Shown here piece by piece: positions 31,897 through 40,897 of a stretch of DNA of 64,000 bases (its first letter is position 1; each line of letters starts with the position of its first letter). Under the pieces are notes generated by a model that saw only the letters and a list, made by a program, of their open reading frames with translations, made no database searches and had not been told where the DNA came from. The position numbers and the translations under genes were made by a program. This stretch comes from Natronococcus amylolyticus DSM 10524 (GTDB lineage: Archaea; Halobacteriota; Halobacteria; Halobacteriales; Natrialbaceae), in contig NZ_AOIB01000036.1 of assembly GCF_000337675.1 (NCBI RefSeq), positions 1-64,000 on the forward strand, written 5' to 3'.

Positions 31897-34446
31897 ATGA
31901 GCACAGACAGCCCGCCCTCGAGTGCCGGGACGGTGATCATCGGTGCCGGGGCGGTCGGGTGCAGCGTGGCTTATCACCTGACCGAACTCGGTGCCGACGA
32001 CGTCGTCGTCCTCGACAAGGGACCGCTGCCGGTGACCGGCGGCTCCTCGACCCACGCGCCGGGGATCATGTTCCAGACCTCGCCGTCGAAGCTCCAGACG
32101 AAGACGGCCCACTACACGACTCGACTGCTGAAGGAAGCCGGCGTCTACAACGAGACCGGCGGAATCGAGCTCGCTCGCTCGGAGGAACGGATGGATTTCC
32201 TCCAGCGCCGGGTCGAGTGGGCGAAATCGTACGGGCTCCCCGAGCCGGAGCTGCTCGAGCCCGCGGAAGTCACCGACTACCTGCCGCTGGTCGACGAGGA
32301 GGAGATCCTCGGCGGCTACTACTCGCCGACCGACGGCCAGGTCGCCGGCACCGACGCGCTCCAGTGGTACCTCGAGACGACGCCGGCGTCGTTCCACGGC
32401 CACACCGAGGTGACCGATATCGAGGTCGACGGCGGGGAGGTGCAGGCGGTCGTCACCGACCGCGGGCGCATCGAGTGTGACCGCTGCGTGCTGGCAACGA
32501 ACAACTGGGCCTACCAGACCGGACAGCTCGCTGGCGTCGACCTGCCGATCGCCCCGGTCGAACACCAGTACGTCGTCACCGAACCGCTCGAGGAGCTGCG
32601 AGGCAACGAACGGGCCGACGACGCCGTCACCGGGCTCGAGATCCCGGGCGATCGAAAGATCACCGAGTCGATGGCCCAGCCGCCGGACCGCCCGGTCGGC
32701 CGGGATCAAGACAACTCGTTATACTTCCGAACCCACGGCGAGGGGTACGGGCTCGGCTCGTACAACCACGAGCAGCTCGTGGTCGACCCCGACGAGATGG
32801 GGTCGAACTCCGAGGAGAGCCAGGCCTCCGTCCACAGCTTCACGGAGAAACACTGGAGGAAGGCGACTCACCCGGATCGGGAGAAGTCGCCGAAGCAGGC
32901 GTTCGACGAGCTGCTTCCTGCGACCGAAGGCAGAGAGTTCGACGCTACCGAGAACGGAATCTTCGTCTACACGCCGGACGGGATGCCCGTACTGGGCGAG
33001 ACCGCGGCGGTCGACGGGCTCTGGACCGGGCTCGCGATCTGGTGGACCCACTCGGGCGGCTACGGCAAGATCCTCGCGGAGTGGATGGAAACGGGCGTCC
33101 CCCGACTCCCCTCCGGCCCCGTCGACACGAGCGGAATCCACGTCGAGCGGTTCGAGCCTCACGCAGGAAACAAGCAGTACTTCATGGACCGTGGCGGGAT
33201 GCGCTACCAGCAGGTCTACAGCATCGTCGAGCCCCGCTGGCAGCCCGCCGACCGCCGCGGGCTCCGGACGAGTCCGTTCTACCACCGTCAGCAGGAACTG
33301 GGTGCGGAGTTCTACCAGAGCGGCGGCTGGGAGACCCCGCAGTGGTACGAATCCAACGCCGACCTCCTCTCGACGTACGAGGACCGCATCCCCGACCAGG
33401 ACGGCTGGCAGGGGGTCAACCGCTCCCCGATCGAGGGCGCCGAACATCTCCACACCCGCGAGAAGGTGTCGATGTTCGATATGACGACGTTCAGTTCGAT
33501 CGTGGTCGAGGGCAGCGACGCCGGCGCGTTCCTCCAGCGGGTCTGTAGCAACGATATGGACCTCTCGATCGGCCAGGTTCGCTACACCACGATGTTGAAC
33601 GAAGGCGGGACCGTCCTCGCGGACCTCACCGTCGCTCGCCTCGACGACGAGGAGTACGTGGTGACCACCGGTGGGGGGAACTCGCCGGGGATCCACGGCT
33701 CCTGGCTCGAGCGCCACGCCCCCGAGTCGGTGTCGGTCACGGTCGAGGAGTCCGCGAGGAGTACGATCGGCCTCTGGGGGCCGAACGCGCGACTGCTCCT
33801 CCAGCGGGCGACCGACGCGGATCTCTCGAACGACGAGTTCTCCTACTTCAGCGGAAAGCGGATCTACGTCGGCGACGTCCCCGTCATCGCCCTGCGGCTC
33901 TCCTACGTCGGCGAACTCGGCTGGGAGCTGTGGGCGCCGACGGAGTACGCGGGGAAGCTGTGGGACACCCTCTGGGAAGCCGGCCAGGATCTGGGCGTCC
34001 GACCGATGGGCGCCGGGGCCGTCGAGTCGATGCGCCTCGAGAAGGGGTTCCGGCTGTGGGGGACGGACGTCGATACCGACGTCAACCCCTACGAGGCCGG
34101 GCTCCCGTTCGCGGTCGATCTCGACACCGACTTCATCGGGAAGGAGGCGCTCGTCGAGGCCAAAGACGAGGGGATCGACAACCGGGTCGCCTGCCTCACC
34201 CTCGACGACTCGAGCGACGTGATGCTGAGCGGCCGTCCGGTCTCGAAAGACGGCGCCACTCTCGGGTACGTCCAGGCCGGCGACTACGGCTACAGCATCG
34301 GCGAGTCGATCGCGTACACCTACCTGCCGAGCGAGTACGCCGAGACGGGCACGTCGGTCCGAATCGAGTGCGAGGGGCAGAGCTACGACGCGACGGTTCG
34401 GGACGAGCCGCTGTTCGACCCCGGCCGCGATAAAATAATCCGATAG
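31897..34446 (+). CDS. Dimethylglycine/sarcosine dehydrogenase-type flavoprotein, paralogue 2
   Basis: From ATG 31897 the protein has 849 residues and the same domain order as paralogue 1: FAD/DAO domain (VIIGAGAVGCSVAYHL), linker, and two GcvT-like folate domains. His53 in SSTHAPG is the covalent-flavin position. The two are clearly homologous throughout but divergent enough to have separate substrates. One plausible split is dimethylglycine for one and sarcosine for the other. ATG 31897 is favoured over GTG 31888. TATA-like ACTTATGA lies about 25-33 bp upstream, so the mRNA may be nearly leaderless. The dehydratase gene follows by 17 bp. Confidence 0.85.
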   Translation: MSTDSPPSSAGTVIIGAGAVGCSVAYHLTELGADDVVVLDKGPLPVTGGSSTHAPGIMFQTSPSKLQTKTAHYTTRLLKEAGVYNETGGIELARSEERMDFLQRRVEWAKSYGLPEPELLEPAEVTDYLPLVDEEEILGGYYSPTDGQVAGTDALQWYLETTPASFHGHTEVTDIEVDGGEVQAVVTDRGRIECDRCVLATNNWAYQTGQLAGVDLPIAPVEHQYVVTEPLEELRGNERADDAVTGLEIPGDRKITESMAQPPDRPVGRDQDNSLYFRTHGEGYGLGSYNHEQLVVDPDEMGSNSEESQASVHSFTEKHWRKATHPDREKSPKQAFDELLPATEGREFDATENGIFVYTPDGMPVLGETAAVDGLWTGLAIWWTHSGGYGKILAEWMETGVPRLPSGPVDTSGIHVERFEPHAGNKQYFMDRGGMRYQQVYSIVEPRWQPADRRGLRTSPFYHRQQELGAEFYQSGGWETPQWYESNADLLSTYEDRIPDQDGWQGVNRSPIEGAEHLHTREKVSMFDMTTFSSIVVEGSDAGAFLQRVCSNDMDLSIGQVRYTTMLNEGGTVLADLTVARLDDEEYVVTTGGGNSPGIHGSWLERHAPESVSVTVEESARSTIGLWGPNARLLLQRATDADLSNDEFSYFSGKRIYVGDVPVIALRLSYVGELGWELWAPTEYAGKLWDTLWEAGQDLGVRPMGAGAVESMRLEKGFRLWGTDVDTDVNPYEAGLPFAVDLDTDFIGKEALVEAKDEGIDNRVACLTLDDSSDVMLSGRPVSKDGATLGYVQAGDYGYSIGESIAYTYLPSEYAETGTSVRIECEGQSYDATVRDEPLFDPGRDKIIR

Positions 34447-34463
34447 GCCGTCGAGAGCAGACC

Positions 34464-35711
34464 ATGAACGAATCACGAAAACGCGAACCCGAAATCCAGT
34501 ACGAGGACATCGAGCGAGCACGCGAGCGACTGACCGACGAGACGGTCGTCAAGCGCACGCCGATCGAGCGCTCCACGTCCCTCGAGGAGCTGGTCGACGC
34601 GGAGGTCTACCTGAAGATGGAACACCTCCAGTGGACCGGCTCGTTCAAGACCCGCGGGGCGTACAACCGGATCAGCCAGGCCGTCGCCGACGGCGCCGAC
34701 GAGTTCGTCGCCGCAAGCGCCGGCAACCACGCCCAGGGCGTCGCGCTGGCTGCGACCAGGTGTGGCGCCGACTCGACGATCGTTATGCCGAGACATGCCC
34801 CCCAGGCGAAGATCGACGCCACCCGGAGCTACGGCGCGACGGTCGAACTCGTCGGCCAGGACTTCCAGGAGGCGATGGCCCACGCGAAGGAGTACGCCAG
34901 CGAGGACGACGAGGTCGAGTTCGTCCACGCCTACGACGATCCCGCGATCGTCGCGGGACAGGGAACTCTGGGAATCGAGATGTACGAGGACCTCCCCGAG
35001 GTCGACACCGTCGTCGTCCCGATCGGCGGCGGCGGGTTGATAAGCGGGATCTCCACGGCGCTCGACCACCTCTCACCCGAGACGCGAGTCGTCGGCGTCC
35101 AGGCGACAGGCGCCGAGACCGTCCACGAGAGCCTCGACAAGGGCGTCCCGGTGACGCTCGACGACGTCGATACGATCGCCGACGGGATCGCCACCGGTGG
35201 GATCTCCGAACTGACGCTGGGGCTCATCGAGGAACACGTCGACGAGGTCGTCACCGTCACCGACTCCCAGATCGCCCGCGCGATCTTGCTGTTGCTCGAG
35301 CGAGCGAAGCAGGTCGTCGAGGGCGCGGCCGCGGCGTCGGTCGCGGCGCTGCTGAGCGACGATCTGGATGTCACGGGCGAGACCGTCATGCCGCTGCTGT
35401 GTGGCGGCAATCTCGACATGACGATGCTGCAGACGGTGTTGATCCACGCGCTCACCGGCCGAGGCCAGATCCTGCGCCTGCGCGTGAAGATCGACGACAT
35501 GCCGGGGAAGATGAACGAGCTCTCGGGGATCATCGCCCACCACGGAGCGAACATTCAGACCGTCCGCCACGACCGCGCGGTCGAATCGCTGAACGTCGGC
35601 GAGGCCTACCTCGTCTTCCAGATCGAGACGAGCGGGATCGAACACGCCGCCGCGATCATCGACAGCATCGAAGCGGAGGGGTACGACGTCGAAGACGTCA
35701 ACCGCGAATAA
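34464..35711 (+). CDS. Threonine/serine ammonia-lyase with C-terminal ACT domain
   Basis: The 415-aa PLP enzyme has Lys62 in GSFKTRGAYN as the Schiff-base lysine. SAGNHAQGVAL is the serine/threonine dehydratase substrate loop, and PIGGGGLISGIS binds PLP phosphate. Residues 335-412 form one ACT domain (LRLRVKIDDMPGKMNELSGII). It converts threonine to 2-oxobutyrate or serine to pyruvate, both with ammonia release. Here it is 17 bp behind a sarcosine/dimethylglycine dehydrogenase and near glyA. Serine-to-pyruvate is therefore the likely in-pathway reaction. Biosynthetic IlvA activity remains possible. Confidence 0.87.
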   Translation: MNESRKREPEIQYEDIERARERLTDETVVKRTPIERSTSLEELVDAEVYLKMEHLQWTGSFKTRGAYNRISQAVADGADEFVAASAGNHAQGVALAATRCGADSTIVMPRHAPQAKIDATRSYGATVELVGQDFQEAMAHAKEYASEDDEVEFVHAYDDPAIVAGQGTLGIEMYEDLPEVDTVVVPIGGGGLISGISTALDHLSPETRVVGVQATGAETVHESLDKGVPVTLDDVDTIADGIATGGISELTLGLIEEHVDEVVTVTDSQIARAILLLLERAKQVVEGAAAASVAALLSDDLDVTGETVMPLLCGGNLDMTMLQTVLIHALTGRGQILRLRVKIDDMPGKMNELSGIIAHHGANIQTVRHDRAVESLNVGEAYLVFQIETSGIEHAAAIIDSIEAEGYDVEDVNRE

Positions 35712-35910
35712 GCGGAGACGCCCTCGCACCGAACACGATTTGCGAACGCTACGGGCGACGATAGCAGACGCCCGTCGAACCAACACGAACGTGAGATACT
35801 AACACGCATGATACGCCAGCGTACCGAGCGAACGGGACGACGCATCGAACGACGAACCGAGCGAGCGGGCCGAGACCCGGATCGACCCGGAGACAGAAGG
35901 GTGAGAGCGC

Positions 35911-37551
35911 GTGGCCGGCTCTGAGTCGACCGGGCCGCTGGCGCGATTCGCCGAGGAACTCGACGTCGCCGTCTTCACCGTCGGCTTCGTCATCGCGGCC
36001 GTGTCGGTACTGGCGTTCGTGATTCGGCCCGAGGCCGCGTCGAGCCTGATGGCCGACGCGAACGACGTTCTGTGGACCGCCGCCGGCTGGTGGTACCTGG
36101 TCGCGATGTTTATCCTCGTCGCGTTCGTCGGCTTCCTCATCTTCGGGCCGTGGGGAAACATCAAACTCGGCGACGACGACGAACGGCCGGAGTTTGCCTT
36201 CCCGGCGTACTTCGCGATGCTGTACTCCGCCGGAATCGCTGCCGGAATCGTATTCTGGGGGCCCGCCGAGGCCATTTTCCACTACGACGCGGTATCGCCG
36301 TTCGTCGACGCCGAGTCCCAGTCCTCCGGCGCCGCGGTCAGCGCGATCCAGTACACCTTCTTCCACTGGGGCGTCTCCGCGTGGACCGCCTACGTCGTCA
36401 TGGCGCTGCCGATCGCGTACTTCGCGTATCGGTACGACGCGCCGCTTCGGATCTCGACGGTGATCGCACCGTGGGTCGGCCTCGAGAATCTCGACAGCCC
36501 GCTCGCGAAGTCGATCGACATCCTCGCGGTGTTCGCCACGATCGGCGGCGTCGCGACGACGCTCGGGCTGGTCGGAAGCCAGTTCCTCGTCGGCATCGAG
36601 TGGACCACCGGTGCCAGCGTCGGCGACGCGGGTACCGTGGTGGTGATAACCGGCCTCACGGTCGCGTTCACGATCTCCGTCGCGCTCGGGGTTCGAAAGG
36701 GGATCCGACGGCTCTCCTACTTCAATATGGGGCTGTTCGCGCTCGTGACCGTCGCGACGTTCCTGCTCGGACCCACGACCCAGATCATGTCGATGGGGAC
36801 CCAGGCGCTCGGCGCCTACATCAACCAGTTCATCACGATGAGCTTCTACACTGGATCCGGCGCCACGGGAGGTGCGGGCGTCGCGGAGTGGGTCGGCGAC
36901 TGGACGATCTTCTACTGGGCCTGGTGGTTCTCCTGGACGCCGTTCGTCGGCCTCTTCATCGCGCGGATCTCACGGGGCCGAACGGTCCGGCAGGTCGCCG
37001 TTACGGGCGTGATCGCCTCGACCGGAATCACGGTTCCCTGGTTCGCAACGATGGGCGGAACGGCGATCTTCCTCCAGGGAAACGATCGGGCCGACATCCT
37101 CGCTGTCGTCAGTGAACTCGGCGAGGCGGGGTCGGGCTACCCGCTGTTCGAGGCGCTCCCGCTGGGCGGCGTGTTGACCGTCCTCTTTCTGGTGCTCGTG
37201 ACGACGTTCCTGATCACGTCGGCCGACTCCTCGACGCTCGCACTCGGCATGCTGACCACCGGCGGCGTCGAGGAGCCCTCGACGATCAACCGCGTCATCT
37301 GGGGCTTTCTCATCGGGGCGCTGGCCTCCCTGCTGATGGTTACCGGTGGCGTCGACGCGCTTCAGCAGGCCGCGATCATCACCGGCGGCCCGTTCTCGAT
37401 CATCGCTCTGCTCGCCGTGATCTCGATGATGTCCGCGTTCGGAGCTCGCAGACCGCTGTTCCTCCGCGAGGAGGACGACGTCTCGCTCGGCTCGACCGAC
37501 CTCGAGGGAACCCGCACGGAACCCGAGACCGCGGATCCGTCCGACGACTGA
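35911..37551 (+). CDS. BCCT-family (betaine/carnitine/choline) transporter
   Basis: The 546-aa protein has 12 membrane helices and the BCCT signature YWAWWFSWTPFVGLFIARISRGRTVR. The WWxSW aromatic box binds the quaternary ammonium in this family. GIVFWGPAEAI and FFHWGVSAWTAY are further family motifs. It imports glycine betaine or a related trimethylammonium compound by ion symport. The C-terminal tail (about 40 residues) is acidic and short. Translation probably begins at GTG 35911, since the next ATG lies inside the first helix region. Its position between catabolic genes argues for uptake of a nutrient as well as an osmolyte. Confidence 0.9.
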   Translation: MAGSESTGPLARFAEELDVAVFTVGFVIAAVSVLAFVIRPEAASSLMADANDVLWTAAGWWYLVAMFILVAFVGFLIFGPWGNIKLGDDDERPEFAFPAYFAMLYSAGIAAGIVFWGPAEAIFHYDAVSPFVDAESQSSGAAVSAIQYTFFHWGVSAWTAYVVMALPIAYFAYRYDAPLRISTVIAPWVGLENLDSPLAKSIDILAVFATIGGVATTLGLVGSQFLVGIEWTTGASVGDAGTVVVITGLTVAFTISVALGVRKGIRRLSYFNMGLFALVTVATFLLGPTTQIMSMGTQALGAYINQFITMSFYTGSGATGGAGVAEWVGDWTIFYWAWWFSWTPFVGLFIARISRGRTVRQVAVTGVIASTGITVPWFATMGGTAIFLQGNDRADILAVVSELGEAGSGYPLFEALPLGGVLTVLFLVLVTTFLITSADSSTLALGMLTTGGVEEPSTINRVIWGFLIGALASLLMVTGGVDALQQAAIITGGPFSIIALLAVISMMSAFGARRPLFLREEDDVSLGSTDLEGTRTEPETADPSDD

Positions 37552-37775
37552 GCGGGCGTCGCGCCGCTCGTCCCGTTCGCTCGGCTTCCTCCCGACCGCA
37601 AGAACTCGAACGGCGAGTACGGCGAGTGCTCTCGAGAGTCCCTTCCTGAGCGAAAAGGCCGATGCGATACCGCCAACGTGTCGTCGATCCCACCGCCGAG
37701 ATGTGCTCGAGTTTGTCTTGCCATCGACGGTCTGGCTCCGAACGGTGTTTCGTCGAGAGAAAACGGGCCGTTGTG

Positions 37776-39026
37776 CTACTCGTAGATCGGGTATGCCGTA
37801 CAGAGTTCGTCGACCTGTGAGGCCACACGATCGGTGACACCCTCGTCGTCAGGCGCGTCGAGTACGTCGACGATACAGTCGGCGACGGTCTCCATCTCCG
37901 CCTCCTCGAGCCCGCGCGTGGTGAGCGCCGGCGTGCCGACGCGGATCCCGCTCGTGACCATCGGCGATCGGGTCTCGCCGGGAACGGTGTTCTTGTTGAC
38001 GATGATGCCGGCGTCGCTCAGCAGCGACTCGGCTTGCTTGCCCGTGAGGTCGGGATGGGAGTCCCGGAGGTCGACCAGCAGGAGGTGTTTGTCGGTGCCG
38101 TCGCTGACCAGCGAGAGTCCTCGCTCGACGAAGACATCGGCGAGTCGCTTCGCGTTCGCGACGACCTGTTCGGCGTACTCGTCGAACGCGTCGGTTCGAG
38201 CTTCCGCGAAGCCGACGGCCTTGCCGGCGACGTTGTGCATCAGCGGGCCGCCCTGCGCGCCGGGGAACACCGCCGAGTCGATGTCGTCGGCGAACTCCTC
38301 GTCGCACATGACGATCCCGCCCCGCCCCGCGCGGATCGTCTTGTGCGTGCTCCCGGTGACGAATTCGGCGTGTTCGACGGGCGAGGCGTGGACGCCGGCC
38401 GCGACGAGCCCGGTTACGTGAGCGATGTCCGCCAGGTGGAGCGCGTCGACGGCGTCGGCGATCTCCGCGATTCGCTCGTACTCGAACTCGCGGGGGTACG
38501 CCGAAGAACCGCTGACGATCAGCTCCGGATCGGTCTCGCGAGCCTGCCGCTCGAGGTCGTCGTAGTCGATGTAGCCGGTGTCGGGATCGACCTCGTACTG
38601 GTCGACGTCGTAGAGCTGTCCGGAGAAGTTGACGCTGTGGCCGTGGCTCAGATGGCCGCCGTGAGACAGCGACAGCGAGAGGATGCTGTCGGCGGGCTCG
38701 AGGACGGCAAAGTAGACGCTCATGTTCGCCTGGGTCCCGCTGTGGGGCTGGACGTTGACGTGGTCCGCGCCGAAGAGCGCTTTCGCCGACTCGATCGCGT
38801 CCTCCTCGACCGTGTCGACGTGCTGGCAGCCGCCGTAGTACCGGCCGCCGGGGTAGCCCTCGGCGTACTTGTTCGTCAGCGCGCTGCCCTGGGCCTCGAG
38901 GACGGCCTCCGAGACGTGGTTTTCCGAGGCGATCATGCCGAGCGTCGACTCCTGTCGATCGCGTTCGCGGTCGATGGCCGTCGCTACGCTCGGTGAGATG
39001 CTGTCGAGTGGCTGGTCGAACGCCAT
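37776..39026 (-). CDS. glyA: Serine hydroxymethyltransferase
   Basis: The 416-aa protein has the SHMT motifs NKYAEGYPGGRYYGG, NVQPHSGTQAN and HLADIAHVTGLVAAG. TGSTHKTIRAGRGG carries PLP-lysine Lys229. It interconverts glycine plus methylene-THF with serine plus THF. Beside dimethylglycine/sarcosine dehydrogenases it can combine their two products, glycine and methylene-THF, into serine. The gene is convergent with the BCCT gene. It starts at ATG 39024-39026. Confidence 0.95.
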   Translation of the reverse strand: MAFDQPLDSISPSVATAIDRERDRQESTLGMIASENHVSEAVLEAQGSALTNKYAEGYPGGRYYGGCQHVDTVEEDAIESAKALFGADHVNVQPHSGTQANMSVYFAVLEPADSILSLSLSHGGHLSHGHSVNFSGQLYDVDQYEVDPDTGYIDYDDLERQARETDPELIVSGSSAYPREFEYERIAEIADAVDALHLADIAHVTGLVAAGVHASPVEHAEFVTGSTHKTIRAGRGGIVMCDEEFADDIDSAVFPGAQGGPLMHNVAGKAVGFAEARTDAFDEYAEQVVANAKRLADVFVERGLSLVSDGTDKHLLLVDLRDSHPDLTGKQAESLLSDAGIIVNKNTVPGETRSPMVTSGIRVGTPALTTRGLEEAEMETVADCIVDVLDAPDDEGVTDRVASQVDELCTAYPIYE

Positions 39027-39189
39027 ACTACGAGTAGCGAGAACCCGGAGTAAGTATCTTGCGAGCGTGAGTGTTCAAACACAATACGTAAGATGAATGA
39101 TCGTGCGTGGTACGACCGAGGACGAAAGTGGACGACTCTCGGGCGAGGTCGACGGACGTAGGTCGCGGAGCGAAAGAACGAAATCGACG

Positions 39190-40167
39190 TCAGTCGTCGG
39201 CAACGGCCGTCCCCTCGCGGTCGTCGGCGACGAGCGACTCGCGCTCGTCGACCGGGGCCTCGGGGTTGGCCCGATCCAGCGCTGCGGGTGCGCCGAGCTG
39301 AGTCGCATCCCGGTCCGGTTTCTCGACCATGGCCCGGCCGTCACCGATGACGAGTTCGTCCTCGAGGTGGAGCTCGATCGCCTCGAGCAGGGCCTCGGCC
39401 TCGAGGGGCTGGCCGCGCGCCTTGAGGTCGGCCTCGGCCGCGTCGGCGGGAACGTTGAACGCGCGCTGGGTGATGATCGGTCCCTGATCGAGATCTGTGG
39501 TCACGTAGTGGGCGGTGACGCCGGCGACCCGGACCCCCTTCTCCAGGGCCTGGCGGTAGGCCGCAGCGCCGGGGAACGCCGGCAGGAGGCTCGGGTGGAC
39601 GTTGATAATGCGATCCTCGTACCGGAAGACGACCTCCGGGGAGAGGATCTGGATGTACCTGGCCAGCGCGACGAGGTCGGTGTCGTACTCCGCGAGCAGC
39701 TCCAGGAGCTCGTCCTCGTCGGGCGAGCCGCTCTCGTCGCCGACGTCGTGGAACGGGACGTCGTACTCCGCGGCGAGGGGACGCAGATCATCGTGGTTTC
39801 CGATGACGACGCCGATATCCGCATCGAGTTCGCCCTCGTCCCAGGCCTCGAGTAACGCCTCCAGACAGTGGCTCTCCTTCGTGACCAGGACGGCGATCGA
39901 CTGGTCGTCGCAACTCGAGGGGAAGCGTACCCGAACGTCGGCGTCGAACTCGTCGCCGAGTGCCTGCAGCTCCGATCGCAGGACCGACTGCGAGACGGTC
40001 ATTCCATCGGTGTCGACCCGGGCGTTCACCCGGAAGGTGCCGTCGCGGACGGCCTGATCTAGCTCGAGCAGTTCGACGTTACGATCGTAAAGCGCGGTGG
40101 TCAGCTCCGCGAGTACTCCCGACTCGTCCGTCCCGATAAGGGTGATCTCGGTGCTCTCGCGGGTCAT
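39190..40167 (-). CDS. purU: Formyltetrahydrofolate deformylase
   Basis: From ATG 40165-40167 the protein has 325 residues. An N-terminal ACT-like domain (EITLIGTDESGVLAELTTAL) is followed by a formyltransferase-fold hydrolase domain. The catalytic triad is visible: Asn189 and His191 in INVHPSLLPAFPG, and Asp227 in TTDLDQGPII. It hydrolyses 10-formyl-THF to formate and THF and so vents surplus C1 units. The last 45 residues are an acidic extension beyond the usual length of about 280 residues. Upstream in-frame sequence was rejected as non-homologous. Formate made here could feed the dehydrogenase at 15261-19985. Confidence 0.92.
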   Translation of the reverse strand: MTRESTEITLIGTDESGVLAELTTALYDRNVELLELDQAVRDGTFRVNARVDTDGMTVSQSVLRSELQALGDEFDADVRVRFPSSCDDQSIAVLVTKESHCLEALLEAWDEGELDADIGVVIGNHDDLRPLAAEYDVPFHDVGDESGSPDEDELLELLAEYDTDLVALARYIQILSPEVVFRYEDRIINVHPSLLPAFPGAAAYRQALEKGVRVAGVTAHYVTTDLDQGPIITQRAFNVPADAAEADLKARGQPLEAEALLEAIELHLEDELVIGDGRAMVEKPDRDATQLGAPAALDRANPEAPVDERESLVADDREGTAVADD

Positions 40168-40696
40168 CGCTGCCGATTCCCTCCGTCGTCGGCGTTTACT
40201 CGCTGCTGGCGCTGCTGGCGCTGCAGTCGCTCCTCGCCTCGAGGGGCCTGCCTGTAGTGTGACATCTACTGACGTAGTTCCGGTTCGCCGATAATGAACG
40301 TTGGCTCTCCTGAAATCACCGAGAGAGGATGTGCTTCGGAACGCTCGTCGTTTTCGGTATCTGATAGCTTGTGAACCGACGGAGGTCACCGAACAGGACC
40401 GACACGGGTTTGGTATCGACCGCAGTCGCCTCCTTCACTCTCGAGAACAGTACTGAACCCGACGCTAAACTTCTGGATGTTTATTAAACTGGATAGAGCC
40501 AGGAGGCCAAGTGACCTATTCTGCAGGGAAGATACCACAATAGTAGTTAAGTTTTACAACACCTGAGGTCGGCCACGAGGAACGATCGGCTCCGAGCCAA
40601 CCGCGTTCGCACACCGAACGCTGTGGATCCGCCAGCGGGCTCGAGGCGGACCCAGCCACCCAGTACGCATATAGTCGCCGTCGTCGAACGCTGTCC
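40168..40696. other. Gene-free stretch after purU
   Basis: Nothing convincing is coded in these 529 bp. An AT-rich core at 40470-40560 (ATGTTTATTAAAC, ATAGTAGTTAAG) could hold promoters. No hairpin chain was found. Confidence 0.35.
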
Positions 40697-40897
40697 ATGG
40701 ATACGGACCGGTTACTCGAACTCGTTCCCCACTACGTTGCGATGCTACTGCTGGTGTTTCTCGTGCTCGGTATCGTGCGAACGCTCGTCGGCGACGTTGG
40801 CTTCTGGGTCGATCTCGCGATCATCTTCGTCCTCGTCTTTCTGTATCGGCCCGCCGTTCAAGCCCTCGGTATTGCTCCCAGCGCGTGGGAGGAGTGA
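40697..40897 (+). CDS. Small membrane protein (66 aa)
   Basis: The 66-aa protein starts at ATG 40697 and has two hydrophobic segments: VAMLLLVFLVLGIVRTLVG, and FWVDLAIIFVLVFLYRPAV. It ends in a short acidic tail. TATA-like ACGCATATAG lies about 25-30 bp upstream, consistent with a leaderless mRNA. Similar two-helix proteins are common in haloarchaea and uncharacterised. Confidence 0.6.
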   Translation: MDTDRLLELVPHYVAMLLLVFLVLGIVRTLVGDVGFWVDLAIIFVLVFLYRPAVQALGIAPSAWEE

